A stretch of DNA of 64,000 nucleotides from HGM04593 sp045592125 (GCA_045592125.1 JAZNUE010000045.1:36073-100072), one strand, 5' to 3'; shown: positions 1 to 9,237, counted from the first letter of the stretch. The notes: generated by a model not told the origin, from the sequence alone. Program-made: numbers and translations.

Positions 1-3000
1 GTTCACCTCGTCAAGAGTCTCGCGGCCGCTGATGAGGTCGGTCATAGTAACATCCTTCACGTCAAAGCCTGCAAGATACATTGCATAGGCCATCTCACGC
101 TCGCCATTTGTACCCTTCTCGCGAATGATTGCAGCACGCACACCCGATTTCTCGCGGCGGTCTGCCGACATCCCGTAGCTTGAGAGCATACCGTTGAAAC
201 GGGCAGGCAGGCGGAAACGCAGCGGCTGGTTCTTGTAGTTCTTCAGGCGCTCGCTTGCACAGCCGTTAAAGCTCTGCTTGAGGTCCATGAGATATGAGCT
301 GTCGAACCACACGTCGCGATAGTGGTCAATATCGAACAGGCGTGTGCGCTTGCCCTTTGCAACGGCAATCTGGCGCTTGGCACAAGGCACGCCAATCTTC
401 ACAAAGCAAATGCCTGCGTCGTCAAGGATAGCCTGCATGCGGCACTTGTCCTTGTCGGCAACCTGGATAACCAGCGCAGGGTTCTCTGCAAACAGGAGCT
501 TTACGATATCCTCCTCTACAACCTGGTCAAGGTTAACCTCCATACCGCCTGTTGTGTTCGCGAAGCACATCTCGAGCAGCGTTGTGATGAGACCGCCGGC
601 CGAGACGTCATGGCCTGCCATTACAATGCCCTCATCTACAAGGCGCTGTACAGCATTGAATGCCTCGGCAAAATATTCGGGATTCTGCACAGTGGGGACA
701 TCATCGCCCACACAGTTCAGTGTCTGCGCGAAAGCAGAGCCTCCAAGGCGCAGGCTATCAAAACTGAAGTCAATGTGGTAGAATGCGCTCTTTGGCTCGT
801 TCACCATTACTGGAGAAACAACCTTGCGCACATCGGAAACCTCGCCTCCTGCCGAAACAATTACCGTACCCGGGCTTATTACCTTTGTGCCGTCGGGGTA
901 CTTCTGTGTCATTGAGAGAGAATCCTTGCCTGTAGGCACATTTATGCAGAGTGCGCAGCAGAAGTCGCTGAGAGCCTCTACACCGCGGTAGAGACGTGCG
1001 TCCTCGCCCTCCTGAGAGCGGCAGGGCCACATCCAGTTGGCACTGAGCGAAATGCTCTTTATTCCATTGGCAAGCGGAGCAAGCACAATGTTTGTCAGTG
1101 CCTCGGACACAGCAAGCACAGAACCCTTTGCCGGGTCGGCAAGGCCCGCCTGAGGAGCATGGCCTATCGAGGTTGCGATACCCTTCTTTCCACGGTAGTC
1201 AAGCGTAACCACGCCGCAGTCGCTGAGCGGGAGCTGAATCTCGCCCTGGCACTGCTGGCGGGCAATCTTGCCAGTTACCGAGCGGTCGACCTTATTGGTG
1301 AGCCAGTCCTTGCAGGCAACAGCCTCAAGGCGCAGCACATCGGTGAGGTACTCTTCAATCTTTGCCTCGTCATATTCAGCGTCCTTGTAATGGCGCTCTA
1401 CAGTCTTGTCAACCATATAAGTCTTTGGCGACGAGCCGAACATCTGGCTCACCGAGAGGTCGAACGGACGCTGGCCGTCGGCCTGCTCGAATGCGAAACG
1501 CGCGTCACCAGTTGTCTCGCCCACTACATACATAGGGGCACGCTCGCGCTCTGCCACCTTGCGCACATATTCAATGGCCTCCTCCTTTATGAGTAGGCCC
1601 ATGCGCTCCTGCGACTCGTTGGCAATAATCTCCTTTGCCGAGAGGGTGCTGTCGCCCACTGGCAGGCTTGCCATATCAATAAGGCCGCCGCACTCCTCTA
1701 CAAGTTCCGAGAGGCAGTTCACGTGACCTGCCGAACCATGGTCGTGGATTGAGACTACAGGGTTTGTATCGTCCTCGCACAGCGCGCGCACCACGTTGTA
1801 GGCACGCTTCTGCATTTCGGCATTGGCGCGCTGCACGGCATTGAGCTCAATACCCGATGAGTAACGGCCTGTATCAACCGATGACACCGAACCGCCGCCA
1901 AGGCCTATGCGGTAGTTGTCGCCACCCATAACAATAACCTTGTTGCCCTTCTCGGGAGCGCCCTTGAGGCAGTCGCGGCGAGTACCGTAGCCCACACCGC
2001 CGGCAAGCATGATTACCTTGTCATAGCCATACACCTCGCCGTTCTCCTCGTGCTCGAACGTGAGCACCGAACCGCAGATAAGCGGCTGGCCGAACTTGTT
2101 TCCGAAGTCCGAAGCGCCATTCGAGGCCTTTGTAAGGATTTGTTCAGGTGTCTGGTAGAGCCACTTGCGCACTGGGAGCAGTTCCTCCCACTTGCGGTCG
2201 CTGTAAGTGCGCGGATATGATGTCATGTAGACTGCAGTTCCTGCTATTGGCCATGAGCCCTTGCCGCCGCCCATACGGTCGCGGATTTCGCCGCCTGTAC
2301 CGGTAGAGGCGCCGTTGAAAGGCTCCACCGTTGTGGGGAAGTTATGAGTCTCGGCCTTTAGAGAAATCACGGTCTCAATGTCCTTGATTACGAAATAGTC
2401 GGGTATCGAGTGGTCGGCCGGAGCGAACTGCTCGACAACAGGGCCCTGCGCAAAGGCAACGTTGTCCTTATAGGCCGATATAATGCTGTTGCGGTTCTCG
2501 CTTGTCGTGCGCTTAATCATTGCAAAGAGCGAAGATGGCATCTCCTCGCCGTCAATGATGAATGTACCGCCGAAAATCTTGTGGCGGCAGTGCTCCGAGT
2601 TAATCTGCGCAAAGCCGAACACCTCGCTATCGGTGAGCCTGCGTCCCAGCTCGCTCTCAACACGGTGCAGATAGTCAATCTCCTCCTTTGAAAGGGCAAG
2701 GCCCTCCTGCTCGTTATAGCCGTCAAGGTCATCGATGAATTCAATGGGTTTGGGCTGGATATCCACAGTAAAGATTTCCTGGTCGAGGCCACGGTACATA
2801 CGCTGCAGCATAGGGTCATAGGCAGCATTCTCGTTCTCGACTGCGAAATACTCCTCAATGCGCACAATTCCTGAAAGGCCCATGTTCTGGGTAATCTCTA
2901 CAGCATTTGTACTCCAAGGAGTAATCATCTCGCGGCGCGGACCGATGAAAAAGCCGTCCATTCTCTCGCCGCCGGCAAGGGTTGCCTCGCCATAGAGCCA

Positions 3001-3090
3001 GCAGAGTTTCTCCACATCGGCAGCAGCCAGCTCATTATTTGTCTGGGTTGCAATAACTGAACCCGCAGGGGTACTGAAGAAATAAATCAT
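1..3090 (-). CDS. purL: Phosphoribosylformylglycinamidine synthase, single-chain PurL; 3' end beyond window
   Basis: This enzyme converts FGAR, glutamine and ATP to FGAM, the fourth step of de novo IMP synthesis, in the cytoplasm. Translation from the ATG at 3090 runs open for 1030 codons to the window edge. It begins MIYFFSTPAGSVIATQ and includes GERMDGFFIGPRREMITPW, typical of the N-terminal part of long Bacteroidetes PurL. The last visible residues include VKDVTMTDLISGRETL, which opens the C-terminal glutaminase domain, so about the last 200 residues of a roughly 1230-residue protein are missing. The identity is secure from continuous similarity. No purine riboswitch fold is recognisable in the leader. 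The gene is divergent from the ZIP transporter. Confidence 0.95.
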   Translation of the reverse strand, partial: MIYFFSTPAGSVIATQTNNELAAADVEKLCWLYGEATLAGGERMDGFFIGPRREMITPWSTNAVEITQNMGLSGIVRIEEYFAVENENAAYDPMLQRMYRGLDQEIFTVDIQPKPIEFIDDLDGYNEQEGLALSKEEIDYLHRVESELGRRLTDSEVFGFAQINSEHCRHKIFGGTFIIDGEEMPSSLFAMIKRTTSENRNSIISAYKDNVAFAQGPVVEQFAPADHSIPDYFVIKDIETVISLKAETHNFPTTVEPFNGASTGTGGEIRDRMGGGKGSWPIAGTAVYMTSYPRTYSDRKWEELLPVRKWLYQTPEQILTKASNGASDFGNKFGQPLICGSVLTFEHEENGEVYGYDKVIMLAGGVGYGTRRDCLKGAPEKGNKVIVMGGDNYRIGLGGGSVSSVDTGRYSSGIELNAVQRANAEMQKRAYNVVRALCEDDTNPVVSIHDHGSAGHVNCLSELVEECGGLIDMASLPVGDSTLSAKEIIANESQERMGLLIKEEAIEYVRKVAERERAPMYVVGETTGDARFAFEQADGQRPFDLSVSQMFGSSPKTYMVDKTVERHYKDAEYDEAKIEEYLTDVLRLEAVACKDWLTNKVDRSVTGKIARQQCQGEIQLPLSDCGVVTLDYRGKKGIATSIGHAPQAGLADPAKGSVLAVSEALTNIVLAPLANGIKSISLSANWMWPCRSQEGEDARLYRGVEALSDFCCALCINVPTGKDSLSMTQKYPDGTKVISPGTVIVSAGGEVSDVRKVVSPVMVNEPKSAFYHIDFSFDSLRLGGSAFAQTLNCVGDDVPTVQNPEYFAEAFNAVQRLVDEGIVMAGHDVSAGGLITTLLEMCFANTTGGMEVNLDQVVEEDIVKLLFAENPALVIQVADKDKCRMQAILDDAGICFVKIGVPCAKRQIAVAKGKRTRLFDIDHYRDVWFDSSYLMDLKQSFNGCASERLKNYKNQPLRFRLPARFNGMLSSYGMSADRREKSGVRAAIIREKGTNGEREMAYAMYLAGFDVKDVTMTDLISGRETLDEVN

Positions 3091-3211
3091 AAGAAGATAT
3101 ATATTTTTAAATTATACGCTGTTAAGTCTATACCGCAGGGGGTGTTTCAATAAGAAAATGTCTTTAGGAATCCAGACAGTCCCTTATATTCCCAAGGTGT
3201 ATTTTTCACCG

Positions 3212-3219
3212 CGAAGATA
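3212..3219 (-). promoter_or_regulatory. Candidate -7 element for purL
   Basis: On the minus strand this reads TATCTTCG, one mismatch from the Bacteroidetes -7 consensus TAnnTTTG. It would give a leader of about 115 nt before purL. I see no good -33 TTTG, so the call is tentative. Confidence 0.35.
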
Positions 3220-3260
3220 ACTATAAAAAATCATATCTGCGGCAAAAATGTTAACAATTG

Positions 3261-3306
3261 TTCCACAATATCATTATAAATGATACGCAGAGCGCTATTG
3301 TGGAAA
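3261..3306 (+). promoter_or_regulatory. Nested palindromes upstream of the ZIP gene, candidate metalloregulator operator
   Basis: Two perfect inverted repeats are nested here. The outer arms are TTCCACAATA (3261-3270) and TATTGTGGAA (3297-3306). The inner one is the 17-bp palindrome TATCATTATAAATGATA (3269-3285), with 7-bp arms around ATA. The AT-rich 7-3-7 layout resembles sites of Fur, Zur or DtxR-type repressors. The right outer arm ends 8 bp before the -7 box, so a bound protein would block transcription. The palindromes are seen directly; the regulator is inferred. Confidence 0.5.
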
Positions 3307-3314
3307 AAAAAGAA

Positions 3315-3322
3315 TAACTTTG
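3315..3322 (+). promoter_or_regulatory. -7 element of the ZIP transporter gene
   Basis: TAACTTTG matches TAnnTTTG and ends 19 bp before the ATG at 3342. No -33 TTTG lies at the usual spacing, which would suit a regulated promoter. Confidence 0.5.
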
Positions 3323-3341
3323 CATACAAAACAACAGGACA

Positions 3342-4112
3342 ATGGAAATACTCATAGGACTCACGATACCCTTTCTGGGCACCACGCTAGGAGCGGCGAC
3401 AGTGCTGCTGCTGCGCGACAGGATTTCGCAACGTACTAACAACGCCATGCTCGGGTTCGCCTCGGGCATAATGGTTGCGGCCACATTCTGGTCGCTGCTG
3501 CAGCCGGCGCTTGAGCAGGCAGGCGAAGGGCTTGCAGGCAACTGGCCCGTGTTCGTGGGGTTCATTGCCGGCATGGTGTTCCTGCTGCTGCTCGACACCC
3601 TAATCCCTCACCAGCATACCGACAGCAACGCACCCGAAGGCCCCAGGTCCTCGCTCTCGCGCTCAACCAAGATGATTCTTGCCGTTGCGCTGCACAACAT
3701 CCCCGAGGGCATGGCCGTGGGAGTCGTGCTTGCAGGCGTGATTAACGGCGACGCCAGCCTCACCATTGCAAGCTCGCTGGCACTTTCCGTGGGAATGGCC
3801 ATACAGAACATTCCAGAGGGAGCGATAATATCGGTTCCCCTGCGCAGCGAGGGCAAGAGCAAGGGCAAGGCATTCCTCATGGGAACCCTGTCGGGCCTGG
3901 TAGAGCCATTGGCCGCTGTCGGCACAATCCTTTTCCTCGGGGGCAACACCTCCGCAATGCCGCTGCTGCTCGCTTTTGCGGCAGGGGCAATGCTCTATGT
4001 TGTAGTAGAGGAGCTTATCCCCTCATCGCAGCAAGGCAAGCACAGCAACATAGGCACAATAGGGTTTGCCGCAGGTTTCACTGTAATGATGCTGCTCGAC
4101 ACAATAATGTAG
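3342..4112 (+). CDS. ZIP family divalent metal transporter (GufA/ZupT-like)
   Basis: A 256-residue inner-membrane protein with about eight hydrophobic segments. It is likely to import zinc or another divalent metal. The two family signatures are present: HNIPEG at residues 118-123, and QNIPEG at 155-160 in the next helix, the form seen in the GufA subgroup. A short loop with His90 and His92 (LIPHQH) lies before the first signature and may bind metal. Length is normal for the family. The gene stands alone and is divergent from purL, behind a palindromic region that suggests metal-dependent repression. Metal specificity cannot be read from the sequence. Confidence 0.9.
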   Translation: MEILIGLTIPFLGTTLGAATVLLLRDRISQRTNNAMLGFASGIMVAATFWSLLQPALEQAGEGLAGNWPVFVGFIAGMVFLLLLDTLIPHQHTDSNAPEGPRSSLSRSTKMILAVALHNIPEGMAVGVVLAGVINGDASLTIASSLALSVGMAIQNIPEGAIISVPLRSEGKSKGKAFLMGTLSGLVEPLAAVGTILFLGGNTSAMPLLLAFAAGAMLYVVVEELIPSSQQGKHSNIGTIGFAAGFTVMMLLDTIM

Positions 4113-4196
4113 GGTACCCATTGCTTAAACTTCGTTAAATCATAAAAAAGTGAATTTTTTGCTTTTTTTGCCATCCACCTGTACCCATATTTTCAC

Positions 4197-4204
4197 TACA
4201 TTTG
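4197..4204 (+). promoter_or_regulatory. -7 element of the nuo operon
   Basis: TACATTTG is a full match to TAnnTTTG, 72 bp before nuoA. A TTTG at 4167-4170 is farther upstream than the usual 19-21 bp spacer. The predicted leader is about 66 nt. Confidence 0.5.
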
Positions 4205-4276
4205 CGCACCGGGTGACAAACAAAAACGGCACCTGACATCTTATATTTAGGACAAACTTTTATAAGACAAAGAGAT

Positions 4277-4627
4277 ATGGACCTAGTACTGCTGTTTACC
4301 ATGATTATTGCATCGGCTGCCTTTGTAGCGCTGGTCATGGTCATTACAAGGTGGATCTCGCCCAGGACATTCAACCGCAACAAGGGCGAGACATACGAAT
4401 GCGGAATTCCCACGCAGGGAAACACATGGATTCACTTCAGGACAGGCTACTACCTGTTCGCAATCCTCTTCCTCATGTTCGACATTGAGGCAATATTCCT
4501 CTTCCCCTGGGCAACCATTGTAAAGGAACTGGGTTTCAAGGCACTTGTTGGAATACTATTCTTTCTCTCGTTCCTTATACTAGGACTTGCGTATGCATGG
4601 CGCAAAAAAGCACTTGAATGGAAATGA
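4277..4627 (+). CDS. nuoA: NADH-quinone oxidoreductase subunit A
   Basis: NuoA is a small membrane subunit of complex I near the quinone site. The 116-residue product has three hydrophobic helices. It carries the conserved loop with YECGIP and the acidic stretch FMLFDIEAIFLFPW of the family (visible here as LFLMFDIEAIFLFPW). It is the first gene of a 10-cistron operon. Its stop codon lies inside the start region of nuoB, implying translational coupling. Length is normal. Confidence 0.95.
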   Translation: MDLVLLFTMIIASAAFVALVMVITRWISPRTFNRNKGETYECGIPTQGNTWIHFRTGYYLFAILFLMFDIEAIFLFPWATIVKELGFKALVGILFFLSFLILGLAYAWRKKALEWK

Positions 4628-5256
4628 AAAGGCCTGTCATCAAATCAATACCTTATGAGGAGTTCAAGGACAACGAGACCCTTGAGGCCCTTATTGCCGA
4701 GATAAACAAGGAGCGCACGAACGTAGTTGTGGGCAGGCTCGACGACCTTATCAACTGGGGGCGCAGCAACTCGCTATGGTCGCTCACCTTTGCTACCAGC
4801 TGCTGCGGAATCGAGTTCATGTCAGTTGGAGCGGCCCGTTACGACTTTGCCCGCTTCGGGTTCGAGGTCACACGCAACTCGCCCCGCCAGGCCGACCTTA
4901 TAATGTGCGCCGGCACAATCACCCACAAGATGGCACCAGTGCTCAAGAGACTCTACGACCAGATGGCCGAGCCCAAGTATGTAGTTGCCGTGGGAGGCTG
5001 CGCCATAAGCGGAGGCCCGTTCAAGGACTCCTACCACGTGCTCAACGGCATTGACAAGATTGTGCCGGTTGACGTATACATCCCCGGCTGCCCGCCGCGC
5101 CCCGAGGCAATCCTCTACGGCATGATGCAGCTGCAGCGCAAGGTAAAGGCGGAGAAGTTCCTGGGCGGCAAGAACAGGCACCAGAAGCGAGGGGAAATGC
5201 CTGCAGAACCGATAATAGTCACCAACCACCCTGTTAAAGAAGACAAGGAGCAATGA
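4618..5256 (+). CDS. nuoB: NADH-quinone oxidoreductase subunit B
   Basis: NuoB holds cluster N2, the last iron-sulphur centre before quinone, in the peripheral arm. The likely N2 ligands are present: Cys62 and Cys63 (TSCCGIEF), Cys128 (VGGC) and Cys158 (PGCPPRPE). Two starts are possible. ATG 4618 gives 212 residues. ATG 4624 gives a classic ATGA overlap with the nuoA stop and may be the real one. The C-terminal tail after about residue 175 is basic, then acidic, and poorly conserved. It overlaps nuoCD by four bases. Confidence 0.95.
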   Translation: MEMKRPVIKSIPYEEFKDNETLEALIAEINKERTNVVVGRLDDLINWGRSNSLWSLTFATSCCGIEFMSVGAARYDFARFGFEVTRNSPRQADLIMCAGTITHKMAPVLKRLYDQMAEPKYVVAVGGCAISGGPFKDSYHVLNGIDKIVPVDVYIPGCPPRPEAILYGMMQLQRKVKAEKFLGGKNRHQKRGEMPAEPIIVTNHPVKEDKEQ

Positions 5257-6821
5257 TGGATATTGAGTACATTGATATAGAATCCTTCAGGCAGGCCATG
5301 CTTGCCCTGCGCGCCGAGGGAATGGATTTCCTGCGCGAGATGATTGGCATGGACTGGGAGAGCGAAGGGCTTGGCGTGATATACATACTAGAGAACAGCG
5401 CCACCCGCGCAGTGAAGGAGGTTGCCGTGCGGACCACGGACCGCAATAGCCCGCAGATACCTACTGTGAGCGACATATGGCACATTGCCGAGATGTACGA
5501 GCGCGAGGTATATGACTTCTACGGGATTGAGTTTGCCGGGCACCCCGACATGAGACGCCTTTTCCTGCGCAACGACTGGGTAGGGTTCCCGCTTCGCAAG
5601 GACTATGACCCCAGCGAGGCAATAAACCCGGTACGTCTTGAAAGCGAGACCAACGAGGAAGTCGTACGCGAGTATGACATTGCCGAGGACAAGCAGCTTG
5701 CCGAGCTGGTGGAGAAGATGAGAATCCTGCACTACGACCAGTTTGTCATAAACATAGGCCCGCAGCACCCTGCCACCCATGGCGTGCTCCGTTTCAGGCT
5801 GTCGCTAGAGGGAGAGGTGCTACGCAAGGTAGACATCCACTGCGGCTATATACACCGCGGCATTGAGAAACTGTGCGAGAGCAGGACCTACCCGCAGACG
5901 CTGGCCTTTACCGACCGCCTGGACTACCTTAGCGCCCACCAGAACCGCCATGCCCTGTGCATGTGCATTGAGAACGCAATGGGGCTTGAGGTAACAGAGC
6001 GCGTGCAGTACATAAGAACAATAATGGACGAGCTGCAGCGCATAGACTCGCACCTGCTCATGTTCTCCTGCATGGCCATGGACATGGGAGCAATAACATC
6101 GTTCATCTACGGGTTCCGCGACCGCGAGAAACTGCTTGACATAATGGAGGAGGTCACAGGCGGGCGCCTCATTCAGAACTACAACATCATTGGAGGCGTG
6201 CAGGCCGACATAACTCCCGGATTCGCCGCAAAGGTAAAGGAGTACTGCAACGACCAGAAGAAGCGCCTCAAGGAGTACTACGACGTATTCGTAAACAACA
6301 TAATATTCAGGAACCGCTCAATAGGCGTAGGCGTGCTCTCACGCCAGGAGGCAATCTCGTTCGGCGCCACAGGAGGCACAGGCCGTGCCTCGGGCTGGGC
6401 ATGCGACGTGCGCAAGCGCCATCCCTATGCGCTCTACAGCAAGGTGGAGTTCAAGGAGATCCTGCACACTGGCGGCGACTGCTACCACCGCCTGCTGGTG
6501 CGCCTGGAGGAGATTGTAGAGTCGGTACACATAATAGAGCAGCTCATAGACAACATCCCCGAGGGCGACTTCAAGACTAAGACCAAGCCCATAATAAAGC
6601 TGCCCGAAGGACAGTTCTATGCTGCAGTAGAGGGCTCGCGAGGCGAGTTCGGCGTCTTCATCGAGAGCCATGGGGAGAAGACCCCCTACAGACTCAAGTT
6701 CCGCCCCATGGGCCTGCCGCTCATTGCAGCAGCCCAGAATATAATGAAGGGGCACAAGGTTGCCGACATGATTACCATTGGCGCCTCCCTTGACTATGTG
6801 ATACCCGACATTGACCGATAA
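5253..6821 (+). CDS. nuoCD: NADH-quinone oxidoreductase subunits C and D, fused
   Basis: One 522-residue polypeptide combines NuoC (about 1-150, 30-kDa subunit, including EREVYDFYGIEFAGHPDMRR) with NuoD (about 150-522, 49-kDa subunit, including NIGPQHPATHGVLR and CGYIHRGIEKL). NuoD forms the quinone pocket with NuoB and NuoH. The fusion is well known in enterobacteria and Bacteroidetes. It starts at an ATGATG overlapping the nuoB stop. It ends TIGASLDYVIPDIDR, the usual NuoD terminus (consensus GSIDYVVPDVDR), so it is complete. Confidence 0.95.
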   Translation: MMDIEYIDIESFRQAMLALRAEGMDFLREMIGMDWESEGLGVIYILENSATRAVKEVAVRTTDRNSPQIPTVSDIWHIAEMYEREVYDFYGIEFAGHPDMRRLFLRNDWVGFPLRKDYDPSEAINPVRLESETNEEVVREYDIAEDKQLAELVEKMRILHYDQFVINIGPQHPATHGVLRFRLSLEGEVLRKVDIHCGYIHRGIEKLCESRTYPQTLAFTDRLDYLSAHQNRHALCMCIENAMGLEVTERVQYIRTIMDELQRIDSHLLMFSCMAMDMGAITSFIYGFRDREKLLDIMEEVTGGRLIQNYNIIGGVQADITPGFAAKVKEYCNDQKKRLKEYYDVFVNNIIFRNRSIGVGVLSRQEAISFGATGGTGRASGWACDVRKRHPYALYSKVEFKEILHTGGDCYHRLLVRLEEIVESVHIIEQLIDNIPEGDFKTKTKPIIKLPEGQFYAAVEGSRGEFGVFIESHGEKTPYRLKFRPMGLPLIAAAQNIMKGHKVADMITIGASLDYVIPDIDR

Positions 6822-6832
6822 AAAGAGGAGAA

Positions 6833-7909
6833 ATGATTGATTTTACAGCCATAAACGCAAGCATTGACAGTTATCTGCACTCCGTGCTCCCGGCACAGGC
6901 CGCCACACTTGTCGAGTGTGCCCTTATTGCGGTATGCGCCATAGCCGCATACCTTGTCTTTGCCATTGTGATGATATACATGGAGCGCAAGGTGTGCGCT
7001 GCCTTCCAGTGCCGCATAGGCCCCGACCGGGTAGGTTTCATGGGACTCCTGCAGGTGTTTGCCGACGTGTTCAAGATGCTCATAAAGGAGATTATCGACA
7101 TAAGGAACTCCGACCGCGCTCTCTACACCCTGGCGCCGTTCCTTGTTATAATGAGCTCCATTATCACATTCAGCTGCCTGCCATTTGACAACGGGCTGCA
7201 GGTGCTCGATTTCAACATAGGTGTCTTCTTCATAATGGCAGCGTCCTCTTTCGGCGTGCTGGGCATACTGCTTGCCGGATGGAGCAGCAACAACAAGTTC
7301 TCCATGATTGGAGCCATACGAAGCGGCGGGCAGATGATAAGCTACGAGCTCTCCATGAGCCTGTGCATACTCACGCTGGTTGTGCTCAGCGGCACCATGC
7401 GCGTGAGCGAGATTGTGGAAATGCAGCGCGAAGGGTGGTTCATAATACGCGGGCACATCCCTGCCGCCATCGCATTCATCATATACCTTATTGCAGGAAA
7501 CGCCGAGACCAACCGCGCCCCGTTCGACCTTCCCGAGGCAGAGTCGGAGCTTACGGCAGGTTTCCACACCGAGTACTCGGGCATGGGGTTCGGCTTTTTC
7601 TACGTTGCCGAGTTCATGAACCTCTTCATCATTGCAGGCATTGCCACCACCCTTTTCCTTGGCGGCTGGACACCGCTCTACATTCCAGGAGCAGACGGGT
7701 TCAACGAGGCAATGGAGTGGATACCTGGCATAGTGTGGTTCCTGGGCAAGGTTTTCTTTGTGATATGGCTGCTCATGTGGGTGCGCTGGACATTCCCGCG
7801 CCTGCGCATTGACCAGGTGCTTGTACTGGAATGGAAATACCTGGTACCGATAGGGTTGCTGAACCTTCTTGTAATGACCGTTTGCGTAGTAATGGGCTGG
7901 ACACTTTAA
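6833..7909 (+). CDS. nuoH: NADH-quinone oxidoreductase subunit H
   Basis: NuoH is the membrane subunit that docks the peripheral arm and forms the quinone tunnel entrance. The 358-residue product has about eight helices. It carries family signatures around MERKVCAAFQCRIGPDRVG and in the acidic loop NRAPFDLPEAESELTAGFH, whose glutamates are important in coupling. Spacing from nuoCD is 11 bp. Length is slightly above E. coli NuoH because of an extra N-terminal stretch. Confidence 0.95.
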   Translation: MIDFTAINASIDSYLHSVLPAQAATLVECALIAVCAIAAYLVFAIVMIYMERKVCAAFQCRIGPDRVGFMGLLQVFADVFKMLIKEIIDIRNSDRALYTLAPFLVIMSSIITFSCLPFDNGLQVLDFNIGVFFIMAASSFGVLGILLAGWSSNNKFSMIGAIRSGGQMISYELSMSLCILTLVVLSGTMRVSEIVEMQREGWFIIRGHIPAAIAFIIYLIAGNAETNRAPFDLPEAESELTAGFHTEYSGMGFGFFYVAEFMNLFIIAGIATTLFLGGWTPLYIPGADGFNEAMEWIPGIVWFLGKVFFVIWLLMWVRWTFPRLRIDQVLVLEWKYLVPIGLLNLLVMTVCVVMGWTL

Positions 7910-7921
7910 AAGACAAGGACA

Positions 7922-8371
7922 ATGGGATTCTTAGACAATACATACATAGGGAACATATTCACAGCGGCAAAGTCCCTGCTCACAGGCCTGGGCGTGACGC
8001 TGCGTGAGTTCTTCACCAGGAAGGTAACCGAGCGCTACCCCGAGAACAGGAAGACGCAGCACATTGCGGAAAGGCACCGCGCAATGCTGCGCATGCCCCA
8101 TGACGAGCAGGGCAACAACAAGTGCATTGCCTGCGGGCTGTGCCAGCAGGCATGCCCCAACGGCACAATAAGCATTACCGTACGCACCGTAACCGACGAG
8201 GAGAGCGGCAAGAGCAGGAAGGTGCTTGCCGAATACCGCTACGACCTTGGCGCATGCATGTTCTGCCAGCTGTGCGTGAACGCCTGCCCAAAGGGCGCTA
8301 TTGAGTTCACCAACGAGTTCGAGAACGCAGTCTTCGACCGCAATAAACTGATAATGAAACTAAACAGGTAG
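7922..8371 (+). CDS. nuoI: NADH-quinone oxidoreductase subunit I (2x[4Fe-4S])
   Basis: NuoI is a ferredoxin-like subunit carrying clusters N6a and N6b. Two CxxCxxCxxxCP motifs are visible, CIACGLCQQACP and CMFCQLCVNACP. The product is 149 residues, a normal size. Because nuoE, nuoF and nuoG are absent, this subunit may be the entry point for electrons from an external donor; that is inference from gene content. The gene sits 12 bp after nuoH and 1 bp before nuoJ. Confidence 0.95.
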   Translation: MGFLDNTYIGNIFTAAKSLLTGLGVTLREFFTRKVTERYPENRKTQHIAERHRAMLRMPHDEQGNNKCIACGLCQQACPNGTISITVRTVTDEESGKSRKVLAEYRYDLGACMFCQLCVNACPKGAIEFTNEFENAVFDRNKLIMKLNR

Positions 8372-8372
8372 T

Positions 8373-8876
8373 ATGGATATAAACCTTATAATCTTCGCAG
8401 GACTTGCGCTTGTAATGATTGTGGCGGCCCTGTTCGCTGTAACGTCGAGCAGGATTATGCGCGCCACTACAGAACTGCTGTTCGTGCTTTTCGGCACTGC
8501 AGGCATCTACTTCATACTCCACTACACTTTCCTGGGCGCTGCCCAGATTACGGTATATGCCGGCGGCATTGTAGTGATGTTCATCTTTGTAGTGCTGCTC
8601 ATAGGAAAAGGCAGCGTGGACGTCACACAGACCTCGCTCCGGCGCTACCTTGCCGCAACAGGCGTCGCGCTCACAGGAATGGTGATAACAGTATACCTCA
8701 TAAGCACCACCGGCTTCCAGGCAACGCACTTTACCGGGCAGGGAGTGGAGATGAAGGAGCTGGGAATGGCGCTCATGGGAACAGAGAAGCAGAACTTCAT
8801 ACTCCCCTTTGAGGTAATGAGCGTGCTGCTGCTCGCCTGTACAGTTGGAGCCATAATGATTGCCCGCAAGAAATAA
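8373..8876 (+). CDS. nuoJ: NADH-quinone oxidoreductase subunit J
   Basis: NuoJ is a five-helix membrane subunit of 167 residues, with the conserved third helix around TVYAGGIVVMFIFVVLL. It starts one base after nuoI ends, implying tight coupling. The gene is followed by a short pyrimidine-rich tandem repeat before nuoK. Confidence 0.93.
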   Translation: MDINLIIFAGLALVMIVAALFAVTSSRIMRATTELLFVLFGTAGIYFILHYTFLGAAQITVYAGGIVVMFIFVVLLIGKGSVDVTQTSLRRYLAATGVALTGMVITVYLISTTGFQATHFTGQGVEMKELGMALMGTEKQNFILPFEVMSVLLLACTVGAIMIARKK

Positions 8877-8882
8877 AAGAAC

Positions 8883-8913
8883 TTTCACCTTTCACCTTTC
8901 ACTTTTCACTTTT
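8883..8913 (+). repeat. CTTTCAC-type short tandem repeat between nuoJ and nuoK
   Basis: About four degenerate copies of a 7-8 bp unit (CTTTCAC, then CTTTTCAC) fill the 42-bp nuoJ-nuoK gap. The same motif flanks the larger repeats at 12669 (as the complement) and 48120. It appears to be a mobile or expanding short sequence of this genome. Confidence 0.6.
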
Positions 8914-8918
8914 AATAT

Positions 8919-9230
8919 ATGAACATACCTGCAGAATACATGCTTATACTCTCGGCGGTGCTCTTCTTCATCGGGATATTCGGTTTCTTTACCAGGCGCA
9001 ACCTTGTATCGCTGCTCATAAGCACCGAGATGATGCTCAACGCCGTGGACATAAACTTTGCCGTGTTCAACGCATACTGCCACCCTGGGAACCTCGAGGG
9101 ATATGTCTTCTCCCTCTTCGGCATTGGCGTGGCTGCGGCCGAGACTGCCGTTGCAATAGCGATAATAATTAACGTGTACCGCAACTTCCACTCAATACAC
9201 ATCAAGAGACTGAAGAACCTAAAGTACTGA
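8919..9230 (+). CDS. nuoK: NADH-quinone oxidoreductase subunit K
   Basis: A 103-residue, three-helix antiporter-like subunit of complex I. It contains a membrane glutamate in LISTEMMLNAVDINF and a second in VAAAETAVAIAI, the two Glu residues central to proton transfer in NuoK. Size and order in the operon are standard. The start codon follows the short tandem repeat directly. Confidence 0.95.
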   Translation: MNIPAEYMLILSAVLFFIGIFGFFTRRNLVSLLISTEMMLNAVDINFAVFNAYCHPGNLEGYVFSLFGIGVAAAETAVAIAIIINVYRNFHSIHIKRLKNLKY

Positions 9231-9237
9231 CAACATT

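Noticed and set aside
322..915. Plus-strand open frame, with another at 1159-1596
   Set aside because: Both lie antisense within purL, whose own frame is continuous and conserved; the products resemble nothing.
3091..3211. Purine riboswitch in the purL leader
   Set aside because: The conserved core bases and three-way junction of the purine riboswitch could not be found.
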